Shown here: piece after piece, positions 1 to 10,328 of the stretch
How the letters are laid out: the number at the start of each line of letters is the position of its first letter
Numbering within the stretch: the first letter of the stretch is position 1
Assembly (NCBI GenBank): GCA_964613725.1
Contig: CAZTJY010000002.1
Span: 1-64,000 of the forward strand
Reading direction: 5' to 3'
DNA length: 64,000 nt
Source of the DNA: Parapedobacter sp964613725
GTDB lineage: Bacteria; Bacteroidota; Bacteroidia; Sphingobacteriales; Sphingobacteriaceae
Notes under the pieces: generated by a model
The model's input: only the letters and a program-made list of their open reading frames with translations
Told to the model about the DNA's origin: nothing
The model's database searches: none
Position numbers and translations under genes: made by a program

Positions 1-1
1 C

Positions 2-541
2 CTAAAAATCATCAAACAATCGAATGACGAGGCTCTAAAGCTGATTGGCGAACTTCTGCATAGTTTTGAGGTGAAAACGCCGGGTGATGCGGCCGACGAC
101 ATCGACCTCGATGCGATGTTACGCGATTGCGTCGAGTTCATGCAGCTCCGTGCCACGCAAAAAGAGCAGTTGCTGATTTTCGAGGGGGCACCCGCGGTCG
201 TCCGGGGGAGCAGGGAGAAAATATGGCGCGTAGTAAGCAACCTGATTGACAATGCCATCAAATTCACCCCCCACGAGGGAGAGATCACCGTGAGGCTGCG
301 GCAGGCGGAAAAGGAAGTGGTCATAGAAGTGCATGATAACGGCATCGGCATCCCACCTGAATCCAAACAAGGCCTATTCGACATCGATAACGTACCGGGG
401 CGACACGGCACAGACGGCGAACCGTCAACGGGTCTTGGGTTGGCCATCGTAAAGCAGATCGTATCGGCCCACAAGGGCCGCATCCACTTCGAAAGCACCC
501 CCAATGCCGGCACCACTTTTTACGTGCACCTACCCCATTAA
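2..541 (+). CDS. Sensor histidine kinase, C-terminal part (5' end outside window)
   Basis: The frame is open from base 2 and ends at TAA 539-541, so only the C-terminal ~179 residues of a membrane sensor kinase are seen. The visible part is the HATPase_c ATP-binding domain: N box NLIDNAIKFTP, G1 box DNGIGIP, G2 region with STGLGLAIVKQIV, and the usual ending GTTFYVHLP. The phosphoacceptor His and sensory part lie upstream. By family it transfers phosphate from ATP to its own His and on to a response regulator. It is followed by a promoter-containing gap and the glucan regulator, so it need not belong to the next locus. Confidence 0.85.
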   Translation, partial: LKIIKQSNDEALKLIGELLHSFEVKTPGDAADDIDLDAMLRDCVEFMQLRATQKEQLLIFEGAPAVVRGSREKIWRVVSNLIDNAIKFTPHEGEITVRLRQAEKEVVIEVHDNGIGIPPESKQGLFDIDNVPGRHGTDGEPSTGLGLAIVKQIVSAHKGRIHFESTPNAGTTFYVHLPH

Positions 542-689
542 GCCGGACTCATGGCCTGACTTCGCATCTCCGGCCAAAAATTCGTACAATTAGCGGCTCG
601 TTGATTGGCACGTGGCTGCACGGATTGTCAGAAACAAGCTGCCGCATTAGGCGTCGGTTATCACTATATAAACTTTCGCCAGTATTTTG

Positions 690-697
690 TTCCTTTG
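690..697 (+). promoter_or_regulatory. Candidate -7 element for the DUF6377 regulator
   Basis: TTCCTTTG resembles the Bacteroidota -7 consensus TAnnTTTG with one change. It places transcription start near 704, about 9 bases before ATG 713, and this supports choosing 713 rather than the in-frame TTG at 605 as the start. Confidence 0.4.
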
Positions 698-712
698 CGT
701 AAGCTATGGATC

Positions 713-2386
713 ATGAATAGAATCGCCCTTTTTACCCTGTTGCTTTTCTCATTGCCGTTGTTCCTGGCCAATCAGCCAAAGCACAACGAGTCGCTGGACT
801 ACTTACTGGACCTCATCGATCAGAAAGCGGTATACATGGCGGTAAAGGAACGCCATATCAACGAGCTTGAAACGACCCTACTGACGACATCCGGGCAGGA
901 CTCGCTCCGATACCAGGTGCAAAAGCGGCTTTACCAAGCGTATGCGACCTACAAATCCGACTCTGCCATTTTCTATGCGAACCAAAACCTGGAACTGGGG
1001 ATGCGTCACAAAGCCACGGATTGGATAAAAGAGAGCAAGCTGACATTGGCCTCGCTCTACCTCACCGGCGGCATGTACATCGACTCCTACCATTTGCTTA
1101 GCGGCATAGCAAGTCACAGCCTACCGAATGAGTTGCTGATTAAATATTACGATACATGGAAACAGTTTTACAAATTCTACGCCTTCAACAATCCCAACCG
1201 TCAGTTTTATCTGGAAAGAAGTAACGCGTACCGCGATTCATTGCTGGCGCAGCTGGATCCCTTAACCAACCACTATAAAATCGTATATGCCGAAAAACTG
1301 CATGACCAGCAGCAATTCGATGAAGCCAGGCAATTATTGACCTCCATGCTTGAGCGGTCGACGGCGGAAGACCACGAACGGGCGGTACTCGCCTATGCAC
1401 TGGCCAATGTTTACCACCAGGAAGGGAATGTCGAGATGCAGCAAAAGTACTATATCCTATCGGCGATCTGCGATATCAAGAACGCCATCAAGGAGAATGC
1501 GTCGATGCAGGCACTTGCTTCGCTGCTGTACAGCCTGAAACAGGTAGAGCCCGCCTACAAATGCATCAAGTCTTCGATGGACGATGCCATGTTTGGCAAT
1601 GCCCGGCTCCGCACCTATGAGGTGGCCAAAATCTTCCCCATTATCGACTCGGCCTACCAGGAAGCCGAAGCCGAACGCAAAGCGGAGCTGACGAACTTTC
1701 TGACGAGTGTGTCCATTCTGTCGCTGTTTCTTATCCTGGCTGTTATTTATGTTTACCTGCAAATGCGGCGGATCGGCCGGGTAAAGAAGCAACTCTCCGA
1801 AATGAATCAGGAATTGCAGCGACTGAATGGTGCCCTCCGCAAATCCAACGAAGACCTCGCCACGACAAATACACAGATACTGGACGTGAACACCAGACTG
1901 ACGGAAGCGAACCAGATCAAGGAAACGTACATCGGCCAGTTCCTCGATCTGTGTTCGGTATATATCAAAAAACTGGAGGGGTTCCAGCACTCGATCAAAA
2001 AAATGGTCATGGCACAGCGGATGGCCGAATTGACGAAAATCCTGAAATCGAGGACCATGATTGACCGCGAAATCAAAGAGCTCTACACGACGTTCGACCA
2101 CATTTTTTTGCAGCTTTACCCCAATTTCGTGGAGGATTTCAATTCGCTCCTCCAGGAAGGCGAGCAACTGGCCGTAAAACCCCATGAGGTACTGAGTACC
2201 GAACTCCGGATTTTTGCGTTGATCCGACTGGGTATTACAGACAGCTCCAAGATTGCCAATTTCCTGCATTATTCGACCAACACCATATACACCTACCGCA
2301 CCAAAATACGCAACAAGGCCGCCGTTCCGCGCCACGAATTCGATGATCTGGTGATGAAAATCGGTCGCATCAGTAAGATCGGATAG
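713..2386 (+). CDS. DUF6377-type membrane-anchored transcriptional regulator
   Basis: A 557-residue protein starting at ATG 713, which is followed by a clean signal sequence (hydrophobic residues 4-18). The order is: export signal; helical TPR-like sensor region to about residue 330; one membrane segment at about 333-350 (SILSLFLILAVIYVYL); a long coiled coil rich in Leu/Asn/Glu at about 355-415; and a C-terminal helix-turn-helix near 500-545 with STNTIYTYRTKIRNKA, like the LuxR-type recognition helix. This layout matches the Bacteroidota DUF6377 family, whose members often lie beside SusC/SusD pairs. It stands directly upstream of the glucan locus in the same direction and is the likely one-component activator that senses a glucan product in the periplasm. 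The ligand is unknown. Confidence 0.8.
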   Translation: MNRIALFTLLLFSLPLFLANQPKHNESLDYLLDLIDQKAVYMAVKERHINELETTLLTTSGQDSLRYQVQKRLYQAYATYKSDSAIFYANQNLELGMRHKATDWIKESKLTLASLYLTGGMYIDSYHLLSGIASHSLPNELLIKYYDTWKQFYKFYAFNNPNRQFYLERSNAYRDSLLAQLDPLTNHYKIVYAEKLHDQQQFDEARQLLTSMLERSTAEDHERAVLAYALANVYHQEGNVEMQQKYYILSAICDIKNAIKENASMQALASLLYSLKQVEPAYKCIKSSMDDAMFGNARLRTYEVAKIFPIIDSAYQEAEAERKAELTNFLTSVSILSLFLILAVIYVYLQMRRIGRVKKQLSEMNQELQRLNGALRKSNEDLATTNTQILDVNTRLTEANQIKETYIGQFLDLCSVYIKKLEGFQHSIKKMVMAQRMAELTKILKSRTMIDREIKELYTTFDHIFLQLYPNFVEDFNSLLQEGEQLAVKPHEVLSTELRIFALIRLGITDSSKIANFLHYSTNTIYTYRTKIRNKAAVPRHEFDDLVMKIGRISKIG

Positions 2387-2467
2387 CCTGACGGTCTATA
2401 TTTTTAATTTCAAAAACTTCTGACAACCAACTATATACACTTTAAATATTCTATATTTAACGGCGGT

Positions 2468-2475
2468 GACCTTTG
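2468..2475 (+). promoter_or_regulatory. Candidate -7 element of the glucan operon
   Basis: GACCTTTG, one change from TAnnTTTG, lies in the 195-bp gap between the regulator and SusC and would give a leader of about 100 bases before ATG 2582. The same GACCTTTG variant occurs on the minus strand at 27475-27482, upstream of the SDR gene. Confidence 0.4.
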
Positions 2476-2581
2476 TTTCGACCATGAACCTCTCTACATT
2501 TGAAGTGTCGTTGGAAGCGCCTGCAGCGGGCGGTAAAGCGACTGGTTTAAGATTATATAACCTAAGTAAACGTGATTTTTT

Positions 2582-5567
2582 ATGAGAATGAACAGGACGC
2601 TGGTTTCGTTGTATCCGACAATAACCCTACTGCTATTATGGGTTTCGCTATACGGGTATGGCCAACAGAAAGAAATTTCGGGATATGTGCGCGACGCGGA
2701 CATGCACCCCATTGAAGGAGCGTCTGTGACGCAAAAAGGCTCCGTGGCCGGAACGAAGACCGACGCGGCGGGCTTCTTTTCCCTTCGGGCGTCGCCCGGT
2801 GACGTGCTGACGGCCTCATTCGTCGGCTATGAACAACAGGAGTTTACCGTCGGCGATGCGGCAACTTATGAAATCGTATTGGATTTTGCCGATCATGCGC
2901 TGGACGAAGTGGTGGTCGTCGGCTACGGAACGGTACGAAAGCGTGATCTGACGGGTTCGCTGGCATCGGTCGGCTCCGATGCCCTCCAAGACCGGCCCGT
3001 AGCCAATATCGGTGAGGCATTGCAAGGACAGGCTTCAGGTGTCCAGGTCGTCAACTCGGGTGCACCCGGCAGCAACGTATCCATCCAGATCCGTGGTCTC
3101 GGCTCGATCAACAACAGTGCACCTTTACTGGTCATCGACGGGGTCCCGACCGACTTGCCGTTGAATGCCCTGAATCCGCAGGACGTGGAAACCATCGACA
3201 TCCTGAAAGATGCTTCCGCAACGGCGATATATGGATCCCGCGGCGCCAACGGCGTTGTGCTGATCAGCACCAAGAAAGGAAAGCCCGGGCAGGGCAGCAT
3301 CCGTGCCACGGCCAATTTCGCCACCCAACGGGCCACGAGCCTACCGGAGATGCTCAATGCAACCCAATTCGCATCGCTACACAATGAAATGATGGCGAAC
3401 AATAACAAACAGCAACGGCCCGATTTTGCCGACCCGACCGCGCTCGGTGAGGGAACCGATTGGATAGACGCATTGTTTCGCGACGACCGGTTATCCAATT
3501 ATTCCGTGGCCTACTCGGGCGGCGGCGAAAAAGGCACGTATTACGTATCGGGTAGCGTCCTCGACCAGGAAGGCATCATCCTCAATACGGCGTATAAGCG
3601 CTACGCGATGCAGTTCAACAATGAAACGAACCAAACTTCGTGGTTGAAACTGGGAAATAACCTTACCCTGAGCCACGACGTGAAGAAGAATGGCAACTTC
3701 CATGTACTGAACACGCTGGCATCGTTGCCTTCGCAACCCATTTACAATACGGACGGCACGTTTTCGGGCCCCGGTGCGGAGCCGGCTTTCTACGGTGACC
3801 TGCGCAATCCCATCGGCACGGCTTTGCTCGAAAAAAACACCACCAGCGGTTACAACCTGTTGGGCAACGTGTATGGTGAGGCCACTTTTCTGACGTACTT
3901 TACCTTTAAATCCCTCGTTGGCCTGGATTATAAAGCATGGGATAATGTCGGCTTCTCGCCGAAGTATGATTGGAAGCCGATTCCGGTGCCCAATTCCCAA
4001 CGAAGTGAACAAAAGCCTGACCTATTTATGGGATAATACATTAACCTTCACGAGATCATTCGATGGGGGGCATTACCTGAATGCCATGGTGGGTTCGAGT
4101 GCCCAGGATAACACGTATAACTACATGTCGGGGAGCATCAAGGAGTTTTTGTCTGACCATAACAACCAACTGAACAACGGCCTGCTCGATCCCACCATCG
4201 GGGGCAGCCGCAATGAATGGTCGCTCCTATCGTTCTTTGCGCGGGTAAACTACAGCTACGCGAACAAGTACCTGCTCACGGCAACGGTACGGCGCGATGG
4301 CACCTCGCGCATCGCCGCCGACAACCGCTGGGGCACTTTCCCGTCGTTTTCGGCGGCCTGGCGCATTTCGGAAGAAGACTTTTTCAACGGCGGCGATGTT
4401 TGGAACGAGCTGAAACTCCGCGCAGGCTTCGGCGTAACCGGAAACCAGGCCGTGCTTGACCATTACGCGGCTTCCGCACGGCTCCGTACGGCGCAATATG
4501 TATTCAATGGCGTGCCGGTGTCTACCCTATATCCCCTGGTTATGCCAAACCCGGGTATCCGTTGGGAAACGGTGCAGCAAACCAACGTGGGCGTGGATGC
4601 TTCCCTGCTGGATAACCGCATTAACGTGACCCTCGATGCGTACATCAAGAGAACCTCAGATATGCTGGTGAGCATGGTCGTACCCATCACGACCGGCTAT
4701 TCGGATATTTCTACGCCGATGATCAACGCCGGCGAAGTTGACAACCGGGGCTTGGAACTGGCCGTGAACAGCCGCAACCTGACCGGGGCGCTGCAGTGGG
4801 AAACCGATTTCAACATTTCCTACAACAGGAACAAAATCGTGCGCCTGCATGGCGATGTGCCCATCTATTTCGGGTATCAGTCGCACACCGCAGGGCAGCC
4901 CGTATCGTCGTTCTATGGCTGGCAAACCAACGGGCTTTTCCAGACCTGGGACGAGGTGAATAACTACGCCTATCAGTACCAGGGTGCCGACCCAGCCAAC
5001 AGCACAGCGCCGGGAGACATCAAGTTCAAGGACCTGACCAAAGACGGGGTAGTGAACGACTATGACCGGGCATACCTGGGCAATCCCACACCCGACTGGA
5101 CATTCGCCATGGGCAACCGGCTGGTTTACAAGAATGTCGATCTCGAGGTATTCCTACAAGGTGTGGCCGGCAACGAGATCTACAATGCCAACCGCGTAAC
5201 ACTGGAAGGGATGTATACCATCCGGAACCAGACGGCCCGCGTAACCGAGCGATGGACCGGTGAGGGGACGAGCAACGAGATGCCCCGGGCCATCTACAGC
5301 GACCCCAATAAGAACACGCGCAATTCTGACCGGTTTATCGAAGACGGATCCTACCTTCGCCTTAAGCAGGTAACCGTGGGGTACACCCTGCCGGCATCGG
5401 TCATCGAACGTGCCGGATTAGGCAGCCTGCGCCTGTATTTTTCGGGCCAGAACCTGCTGACGTGGACAAAGTACACCGGATTCGACCCTGAAGTAATCGG
5501 TGGTGTGGACAACAGCAATTATCCGATTACCAGAAACCTGAGTTTGGGCATAGACCTGAGGTTCTAA
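2582..5567 (+). CDS. susC: SusC/RagA-type TonB-dependent glucan transporter (frameshifted in this sequence)
   Basis: Outer-membrane TonB-dependent porin of the glucan locus. The first frame (2582-4036) gives signal peptide (1-28), CarboxypepD_reg-like domain (about 31-107, GYVRDADMHPIEGASVTQKG), the DEVVVVGYGT segment, the plug with KDASATAIYGSRGANGV, and the first barrel strands. The barrel continues without loss in the +1 frame from about 4005 to TAA 5567, ending in the usual SusC terminus (LSLGIDLRF). The frame changes near the A4 run at 4011-4014 and one protein of about 995 residues is clearly intended. Either the assembly has a homopolymer error or the gene is a recent pseudogene. All downstream genes are intact, which favours an error or a very recent change. 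Gap to SusD is 17 bp. Confidence 0.85.
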
Positions 5568-5584
5568 TTATAAAGCTTTTCGAG

Positions 5585-7072
5585 ATGAACAGATTATTTT
5601 ATACTGCGATATTAATCCTCCCGCTTTTTTTCGGCTCGTGTTCAGACTTTCTGGACAAAGAACCCTTCGAAGATCCGAGCGCGGAGTCGGTGCAGGATGC
5701 GGCCTCCGCCATCGCGATGGTCAATGCTGCTTACCAGCCGCTGCAACGGCCTAAACTGTACAACATGCGTATCTGGACGCTGGACATCATGGCGGGCAAC
5801 AGCGTGGTGGGTGCCGGCGGCGGCGACGACGGGATAGAGACCATCCAACTGGCCAACTTTACGACGGGCCCGGACAACTTCGCTGCCGTGGATCTATGGC
5901 GCGGACCCAATCCGGGTATCCTTTACTGCAACACGGTGCTGGAAAACGTGCCTGCCATGGACATCGATGAAAACCTGAAAAACCGGTTGATCGGTGAAGC
6001 GAAGTTTCTGCGGGCACATTATTATTTCATTCTGGTGCAGTTGTTTGGCGATGTGCCGATGAGCCTGGCCCCGGCCAAACCCGGCGACGACCTCAACCAG
6101 CCGCGGATAGACCGGGAGACCATCTACAACGAGGTTATCATTCCCGACCTGGTGGAGGCGGTGGCCCTCCTCCCGCGCCGCGAGGATTATGGCGATGCCG
6201 ACAAAGGGCGGGCAAGCCGGGGCGCTGCGGCAGGCCTATTAGCCAAAGTACACCTCACTTTAGGCAACTATGAGGAAAGCCTTGCCATGAGCGAGTTGGT
6301 TACCGAGCTGGGGTATACCCTCAACCCGGATTACAGTGATGCCTTCGGGGGTGAGCCCCGGCACAAGAACACGGCCGAATCGTTGTTTGAAGTGCAGTAT
6401 TACGGCCTTACAAAAGCCGGGTTCTGGGATGACGAGAACCAGGCAAACTGGCTCAGCACGTATATGGGCCCCCGGAATACGGGCTGGGTAGGCGGCGGCT
6501 ACGGCTGGAACCAGCCCACCGAAGAATTCATAAACGCCTATGAGGCGGGGGACCTCCGCAAAGATAAAACCGTGCTTTACGAAGGCGGGCCCGATTTTGA
6601 CGGCATGGCGTACCGCGCGGAAATGTCGTCCACGGGGTATAACGTCCGGAAATTCCTGGTACCCCTGTCGGTATCGCCAGATTACAACACGAACGCGGCG
6701 AACATCGTGGTATTAAGGTATGCCGACGTGCTACTGATGAAAGCCGAGGCGCTGAATGAACTGGGACGGACCGAACTGGCCGTCGAGCCGCTCTACGAGG
6801 TCCGTAAGCGTGCCGGACTCGATAACCGCGGGGAGCTGGAAGGCCTGTCTCAGGCCGGGATGCGCGAAAAGATCAGGCACGAACGGCGGATCGAACTGGC
6901 GTTCGAGGGACATCGCTGGTTTGACCTGATCCGTTGGGATGACGGTCAGTACGCGTTGGATTTCCTGCATGGCATTGGCAAGATCAACGCCTTGCCGAAG
7001 CACCTGTTATTGCCGATTCCGCAGGTTGAAATCGATGCAAACCCCCAATTGACACAAAATCCAGGTTATTAA
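5585..7072 (+). CDS. susD: SusD/RagB-family surface glycan-binding lipoprotein
   Basis: A 495-residue lipoprotein with lipobox FFGSC (Cys19). It has the SusD family hallmarks: an N-terminal helical part with GEAKFLRAHYYFILVQLFGD, and the C-terminal RHERRIELAFEGHRWFDLIRW block. It forms the lid of the SusC barrel and captures oligosaccharide at the cell surface. Its position 17 bp after SusC and 5 bp before the SusE-like gene shows one operon. Aromatic residues that would bind glucan cannot be assigned from sequence alone. Confidence 0.93.
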   Translation: MNRLFYTAILILPLFFGSCSDFLDKEPFEDPSAESVQDAASAIAMVNAAYQPLQRPKLYNMRIWTLDIMAGNSVVGAGGGDDGIETIQLANFTTGPDNFAAVDLWRGPNPGILYCNTVLENVPAMDIDENLKNRLIGEAKFLRAHYYFILVQLFGDVPMSLAPAKPGDDLNQPRIDRETIYNEVIIPDLVEAVALLPRREDYGDADKGRASRGAAAGLLAKVHLTLGNYEESLAMSELVTELGYTLNPDYSDAFGGEPRHKNTAESLFEVQYYGLTKAGFWDDENQANWLSTYMGPRNTGWVGGGYGWNQPTEEFINAYEAGDLRKDKTVLYEGGPDFDGMAYRAEMSSTGYNVRKFLVPLSVSPDYNTNAANIVVLRYADVLLMKAEALNELGRTELAVEPLYEVRKRAGLDNRGELEGLSQAGMREKIRHERRIELAFEGHRWFDLIRWDDGQYALDFLHGIGKINALPKHLLLPIPQVEIDANPQLTQNPGY

Positions 7073-7077
7073 TCGCA

Positions 7078-8550
7078 ATGATGATGAAGATAAAAAAATG
7101 GAACCGCATCATGGGCAGCATTATCCTGTTGGCCCTGCCATTCGCCGCATGCGAAGATGCGTTTGAAAAGGTAAATTATCCCGACGGACCGCTGGTATTG
7201 AGCGCCAGTGAATCGGAAATGGTGCTGGACGTCGCGGCGCCGGACCAGGACGCCGTGGTATTTAACTGGACGCCCGGGTCCAACTTCGGCTCCCATGCGG
7301 CGATCCACTATGTATTTGAGCTGGCTCGGAAAGGCACCGCATTCGAAGACGCCGTTTCGGTTGCGCGCGATAAAGGGAATACGTCGGTAAACTATCGGAA
7401 TGGCGCACTCAATACATTATTGATCGAATCGTTCGGCGTTGAGCCGGGCACCGAAGTGGAACTGGAGGCACGGGTAACGGCGCAGGTCAAACAGGAGGGC
7501 ATCGCAGAACAGGTGTCTGACATCCTATCCATAAGGGTACGGACCTTCAAGCCCCTCACGCCCACGTTATACCTGATTGGCAGTGCAACGCCCAACGGCT
7601 GGAGCGCAGGCGACGCTACCCCCATGACGGTCGAACAAGGCACCGCCGGTTCGTTTGTATGGCAAGGCCCGCTGACCGCCGGCGAATTTAAATTCATTAC
7701 CACGCTGGGCGAATTTGCGCCATCCTACAATAAGGCGGAGGGCGACAATAAGCTTTATTACAGGGAATCATTCGACGATCCCTACGACGTGCCGTTTACG
7801 GTTACCGAGCCGGGGGGATACCGCGTAAAAGTCAATCTCGTGGACATGTCCATTGAGCTGAAGCAGATGGCTGGTCCGGCATACAACGAACTCTGGTTCG
7901 TAGGCGGATTTACCGGGTGGTCTTTCAAACCCATGACCCGCAATCCGGTGAATCCATACCTCTTCCACTATAACGGCGTGCTTACTTCGGGCGGTGGCTC
8001 CGATGAGTTCAAGATTGCAACGGTGCCCGGCTTTGACCCCAGCGTGGTGTTTCTGCGTCCCGAAACCAATAACCAGGGCGCCGGTACCGAGCTTCCGGTA
8101 GTCAGCTGGTCGGAAAGCCAGCGTAGTGACGACTTCAAATGGCGCATCGACGACGGTGTCTATAAAATTAAACTGGACATCCGCGAAAATCTCATCGATA
8201 TCGTTCCGTTCACACCGTTTACTGAAATGTACCTGGTTGGGGATGCCACGTCCAGCGGATGGGATATCGCGAACGCCATACCGATGGTCCAATCGGATAC
8301 CTATGTATTCACCTGGACGGGGACGCTCGCGGCCGGAGAGCTGAAATTCAGCTGCGATAAACAGACCGACTGGAATGGTGCATGGTTCATGGCTGCCCAA
8401 AACGGTATCGCGCCCAGCGGGGCGGTGGAACAACTGTTTTTCAATTATCCGGGATCCGGTCCCGATCACAAGTGGAAAATCGGCACCCCGGGAACCTACA
8501 CCATCACGTTGGATCAGTTGAATGAAACGATCATCATTGCGCTACAATAG
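7078..8550 (+). CDS. susE: SusE/SusF-like alpha-glucan-binding outer-membrane lipoprotein
   Basis: A 490-residue lipoprotein with lipobox PFAAC (Cys25). It has an N-terminal SusE domain (about 27-160), then three beta-sandwich modules each opening with the SusE/F signature: LYLIGSATPNGWSAGDATPM (about 162), LWFVGGFTGWSFKPM (about 270) and MYLVGDATSSGWDIANAIPM (about 385). These modules bind alpha-glucan in SusE and SusF, with Trp in the GW position near the site. It has no catalytic motif. It starts 5 bp after SusD and is followed without a gap by the GH66 gene. It probably keeps the polymer at the cell surface. Confidence 0.88.
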   Translation: MMMKIKKWNRIMGSIILLALPFAACEDAFEKVNYPDGPLVLSASESEMVLDVAAPDQDAVVFNWTPGSNFGSHAAIHYVFELARKGTAFEDAVSVARDKGNTSVNYRNGALNTLLIESFGVEPGTEVELEARVTAQVKQEGIAEQVSDILSIRVRTFKPLTPTLYLIGSATPNGWSAGDATPMTVEQGTAGSFVWQGPLTAGEFKFITTLGEFAPSYNKAEGDNKLYYRESFDDPYDVPFTVTEPGGYRVKVNLVDMSIELKQMAGPAYNELWFVGGFTGWSFKPMTRNPVNPYLFHYNGVLTSGGGSDEFKIATVPGFDPSVVFLRPETNNQGAGTELPVVSWSESQRSDDFKWRIDDGVYKIKLDIRENLIDIVPFTPFTEMYLVGDATSSGWDIANAIPMVQSDTYVFTWTGTLAAGELKFSCDKQTDWNGAWFMAAQNGIAPSGAVEQLFFNYPGSGPDHKWKIGTPGTYTITLDQLNETIIIALQ

Positions 8551-8570
8551 TATTGAAGAAAAGGGGTAGC

Positions 8571-10328
8571 ATGAGGAAAACAATCGGGGCACTGCTGCTG
8601 TGCGGTGCCCTCTTATGGAGCTGCAGCGACAAACCTGCAGACGGTACGGGGCCGATTTCCTACGGCAAGACATATTTTGAACCGGCCCTGCGCACCGACC
8701 GGGCGGTATACGAACCCGGCCAGCCGGTACGGTTTCAGCTAGACGTGCCGCTCGACGGGCACATTACCGTCTGTTACACCCACTTGGGGCAGGTGCTGAA
8801 GGAGGAGCCGTTGACGGGAAGTTCCTGGAGCTGGTCGCCTCCTGTTACGGACTTCAAGGGCTACCTGGTTTACCTGTACCGCACAGAAGATGCGGGCAAG
8901 TCGCCGATTTACAGTGTAGCTGTGGATGTCTCGTCCGACTGGACAAGGTTTCCACGGTATGGGTTTGTTTCGGGCTACGGCAACCTGTCGCCAACGGCCA
9001 TAGGCCGGCAGGTCGAGCAGTTCAACCGGTTCCACCTGAACGCGGTGCAGTTTTACGACTGGATGCATGATCACCACAAGCCGCTCGCGGGCACACCCGA
9101 AAACCCGGCAGAAAGCTGGCCGGACCTGATCGGCCGGACCAATCACCGCAGCACCGTGGCCGGATACATCGAGGCCATGCATGGGCACGGGATGAAAGCG
9201 ATGTTCTACAACCTGGCGTTCGGCGCCCTGTCGAATGCCGCCGCCGATGGGGTTCGCGAAGCGTGGTACCTGTATAAAGATCCGAACCGGCTGGAAAAAG
9301 ACCGCCATGCGCTGGATGCGCCTTTCCGCAGCAGCATCTACCTTACCGACCCCGGCAATGCGGAATGGCAGGATTACCTTATCCAACGCCACCGGGATGT
9401 GTACCATGTGTTTGGCTTTGACGGGTTCCACATCGACCAGCTGGGCAACCGCGGTACGGTCTATGACTATAACGGCCAGCCGGTGAACCTGGAGGCAGCC
9501 TACGCATCGTTCATCCAGGCCATGGTGGAGTCGTTTCCCGACAAATACCATGTGATGAACGCCGTGACGCAATTCGGGCAGGAAAACAGCATTGCCCCGA
9601 GCGGCGTCGATGTGCTGTATACCGAAGTGTGGGAACCTTATACCACCTTTGATGACCTGGTGACCATCCTGCACGACAACAGCCGTTTCAGTGGCTATCA
9701 AAAAAACAGCGTGCTGGCTGCTTATATAAACTATGCCCGCTCGCAGCATGCCGGCTTCGTCAATGAGCCCGGCATATTGCTGGCCAACGCGGTCATCTTT
9801 GCGCACGGTGGCGCTCACCTGGAAATCGGTGAACACTACCTGGCCAACGAGTACTTCCCCAACGATAACCTGCAGCTCAGCGGCACGACAAAAGACAAGC
9901 TCATTGGCTATTATGATTTCATGGTGGCCTACCAGAATCTGCTCCGCGACGGAGGCGACGCCGTGGATCCCGGTGTGGCCGCTGGAAGTGCGGGACTGGC
10001 GGTAGCCAACGGATCGGCCGTACAAGGCCGGGTGGCTGCTTATGGGCGGCGCTTTGCGGACAAAGATGTCGTGCACCTGATCAATTTCAGTAACGCCAGT
10101 ACCATGAAATGGAACGACAGCGATGGCACGCAGCGCGAACCTACCCCACTCACGGACATCGCCATTACGGTTCCCGTGCGGAAGCCCGTCAGTCAGGTCT
10201 GGATGGCTTCCCCCGATCGGGCCGCCGGCGTAGCTGAAATGCTTTCGACCCAACAGCACGGAAATCAACTCACCATCCGAATGCCTGGCCTGAAATACTG
10301 GAATATGGTCGTTATAACTTACGAATGA
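8571..10328 (+). CDS. GH66 dextranase lipoprotein
   Basis: A 585-residue GH66 enzyme that by family cuts alpha-1,6 links of dextran inside the chain (dextranase) or makes cyclic isomaltooligosaccharides. The start is ATG 8571, preceded by an AAGGGG ribosome-binding site; an in-frame TTG at 8553 is less likely. Lipobox LLWSC (Cys18) predicts surface or outer-membrane anchoring. The catalytic nucleophile should be Asp289 in GFDGFHIDQLG and the acid/base Glu352 in LYTEVWE; their spacing of 63 is close to that of streptococcal dextranase. No C-terminal CITase-type carbohydrate module is evident, so endo-dextranase is the better reading. The stop overlaps the next start (ATGA, 10325-10328), showing translational coupling. 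Confidence 0.88.
   Translation: MRKTIGALLLCGALLWSCSDKPADGTGPISYGKTYFEPALRTDRAVYEPGQPVRFQLDVPLDGHITVCYTHLGQVLKEEPLTGSSWSWSPPVTDFKGYLVYLYRTEDAGKSPIYSVAVDVSSDWTRFPRYGFVSGYGNLSPTAIGRQVEQFNRFHLNAVQFYDWMHDHHKPLAGTPENPAESWPDLIGRTNHRSTVAGYIEAMHGHGMKAMFYNLAFGALSNAAADGVREAWYLYKDPNRLEKDRHALDAPFRSSIYLTDPGNAEWQDYLIQRHRDVYHVFGFDGFHIDQLGNRGTVYDYNGQPVNLEAAYASFIQAMVESFPDKYHVMNAVTQFGQENSIAPSGVDVLYTEVWEPYTTFDDLVTILHDNSRFSGYQKNSVLAAYINYARSQHAGFVNEPGILLANAVIFAHGGAHLEIGEHYLANEYFPNDNLQLSGTTKDKLIGYYDFMVAYQNLLRDGGDAVDPGVAAGSAGLAVANGSAVQGRVAAYGRRFADKDVVHLINFSNASTMKWNDSDGTQREPTPLTDIAITVPVRKPVSQVWMASPDRAAGVAEMLSTQQHGNQLTIRMPGLKYWNMVVITYE

Noticed and set aside
1457..2335. 292-codon antisense frame in the DUF6377 gene
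   Set aside because: Covered by the coding frame with membrane, coiled-coil and HTH parts in order.
2582..5567. Two separate genes in place of one frameshifted SusC
   Set aside because: The first frame ends in mid-barrel and the second begins in mid-barrel with no signal peptide. Together they make one normal SusC.
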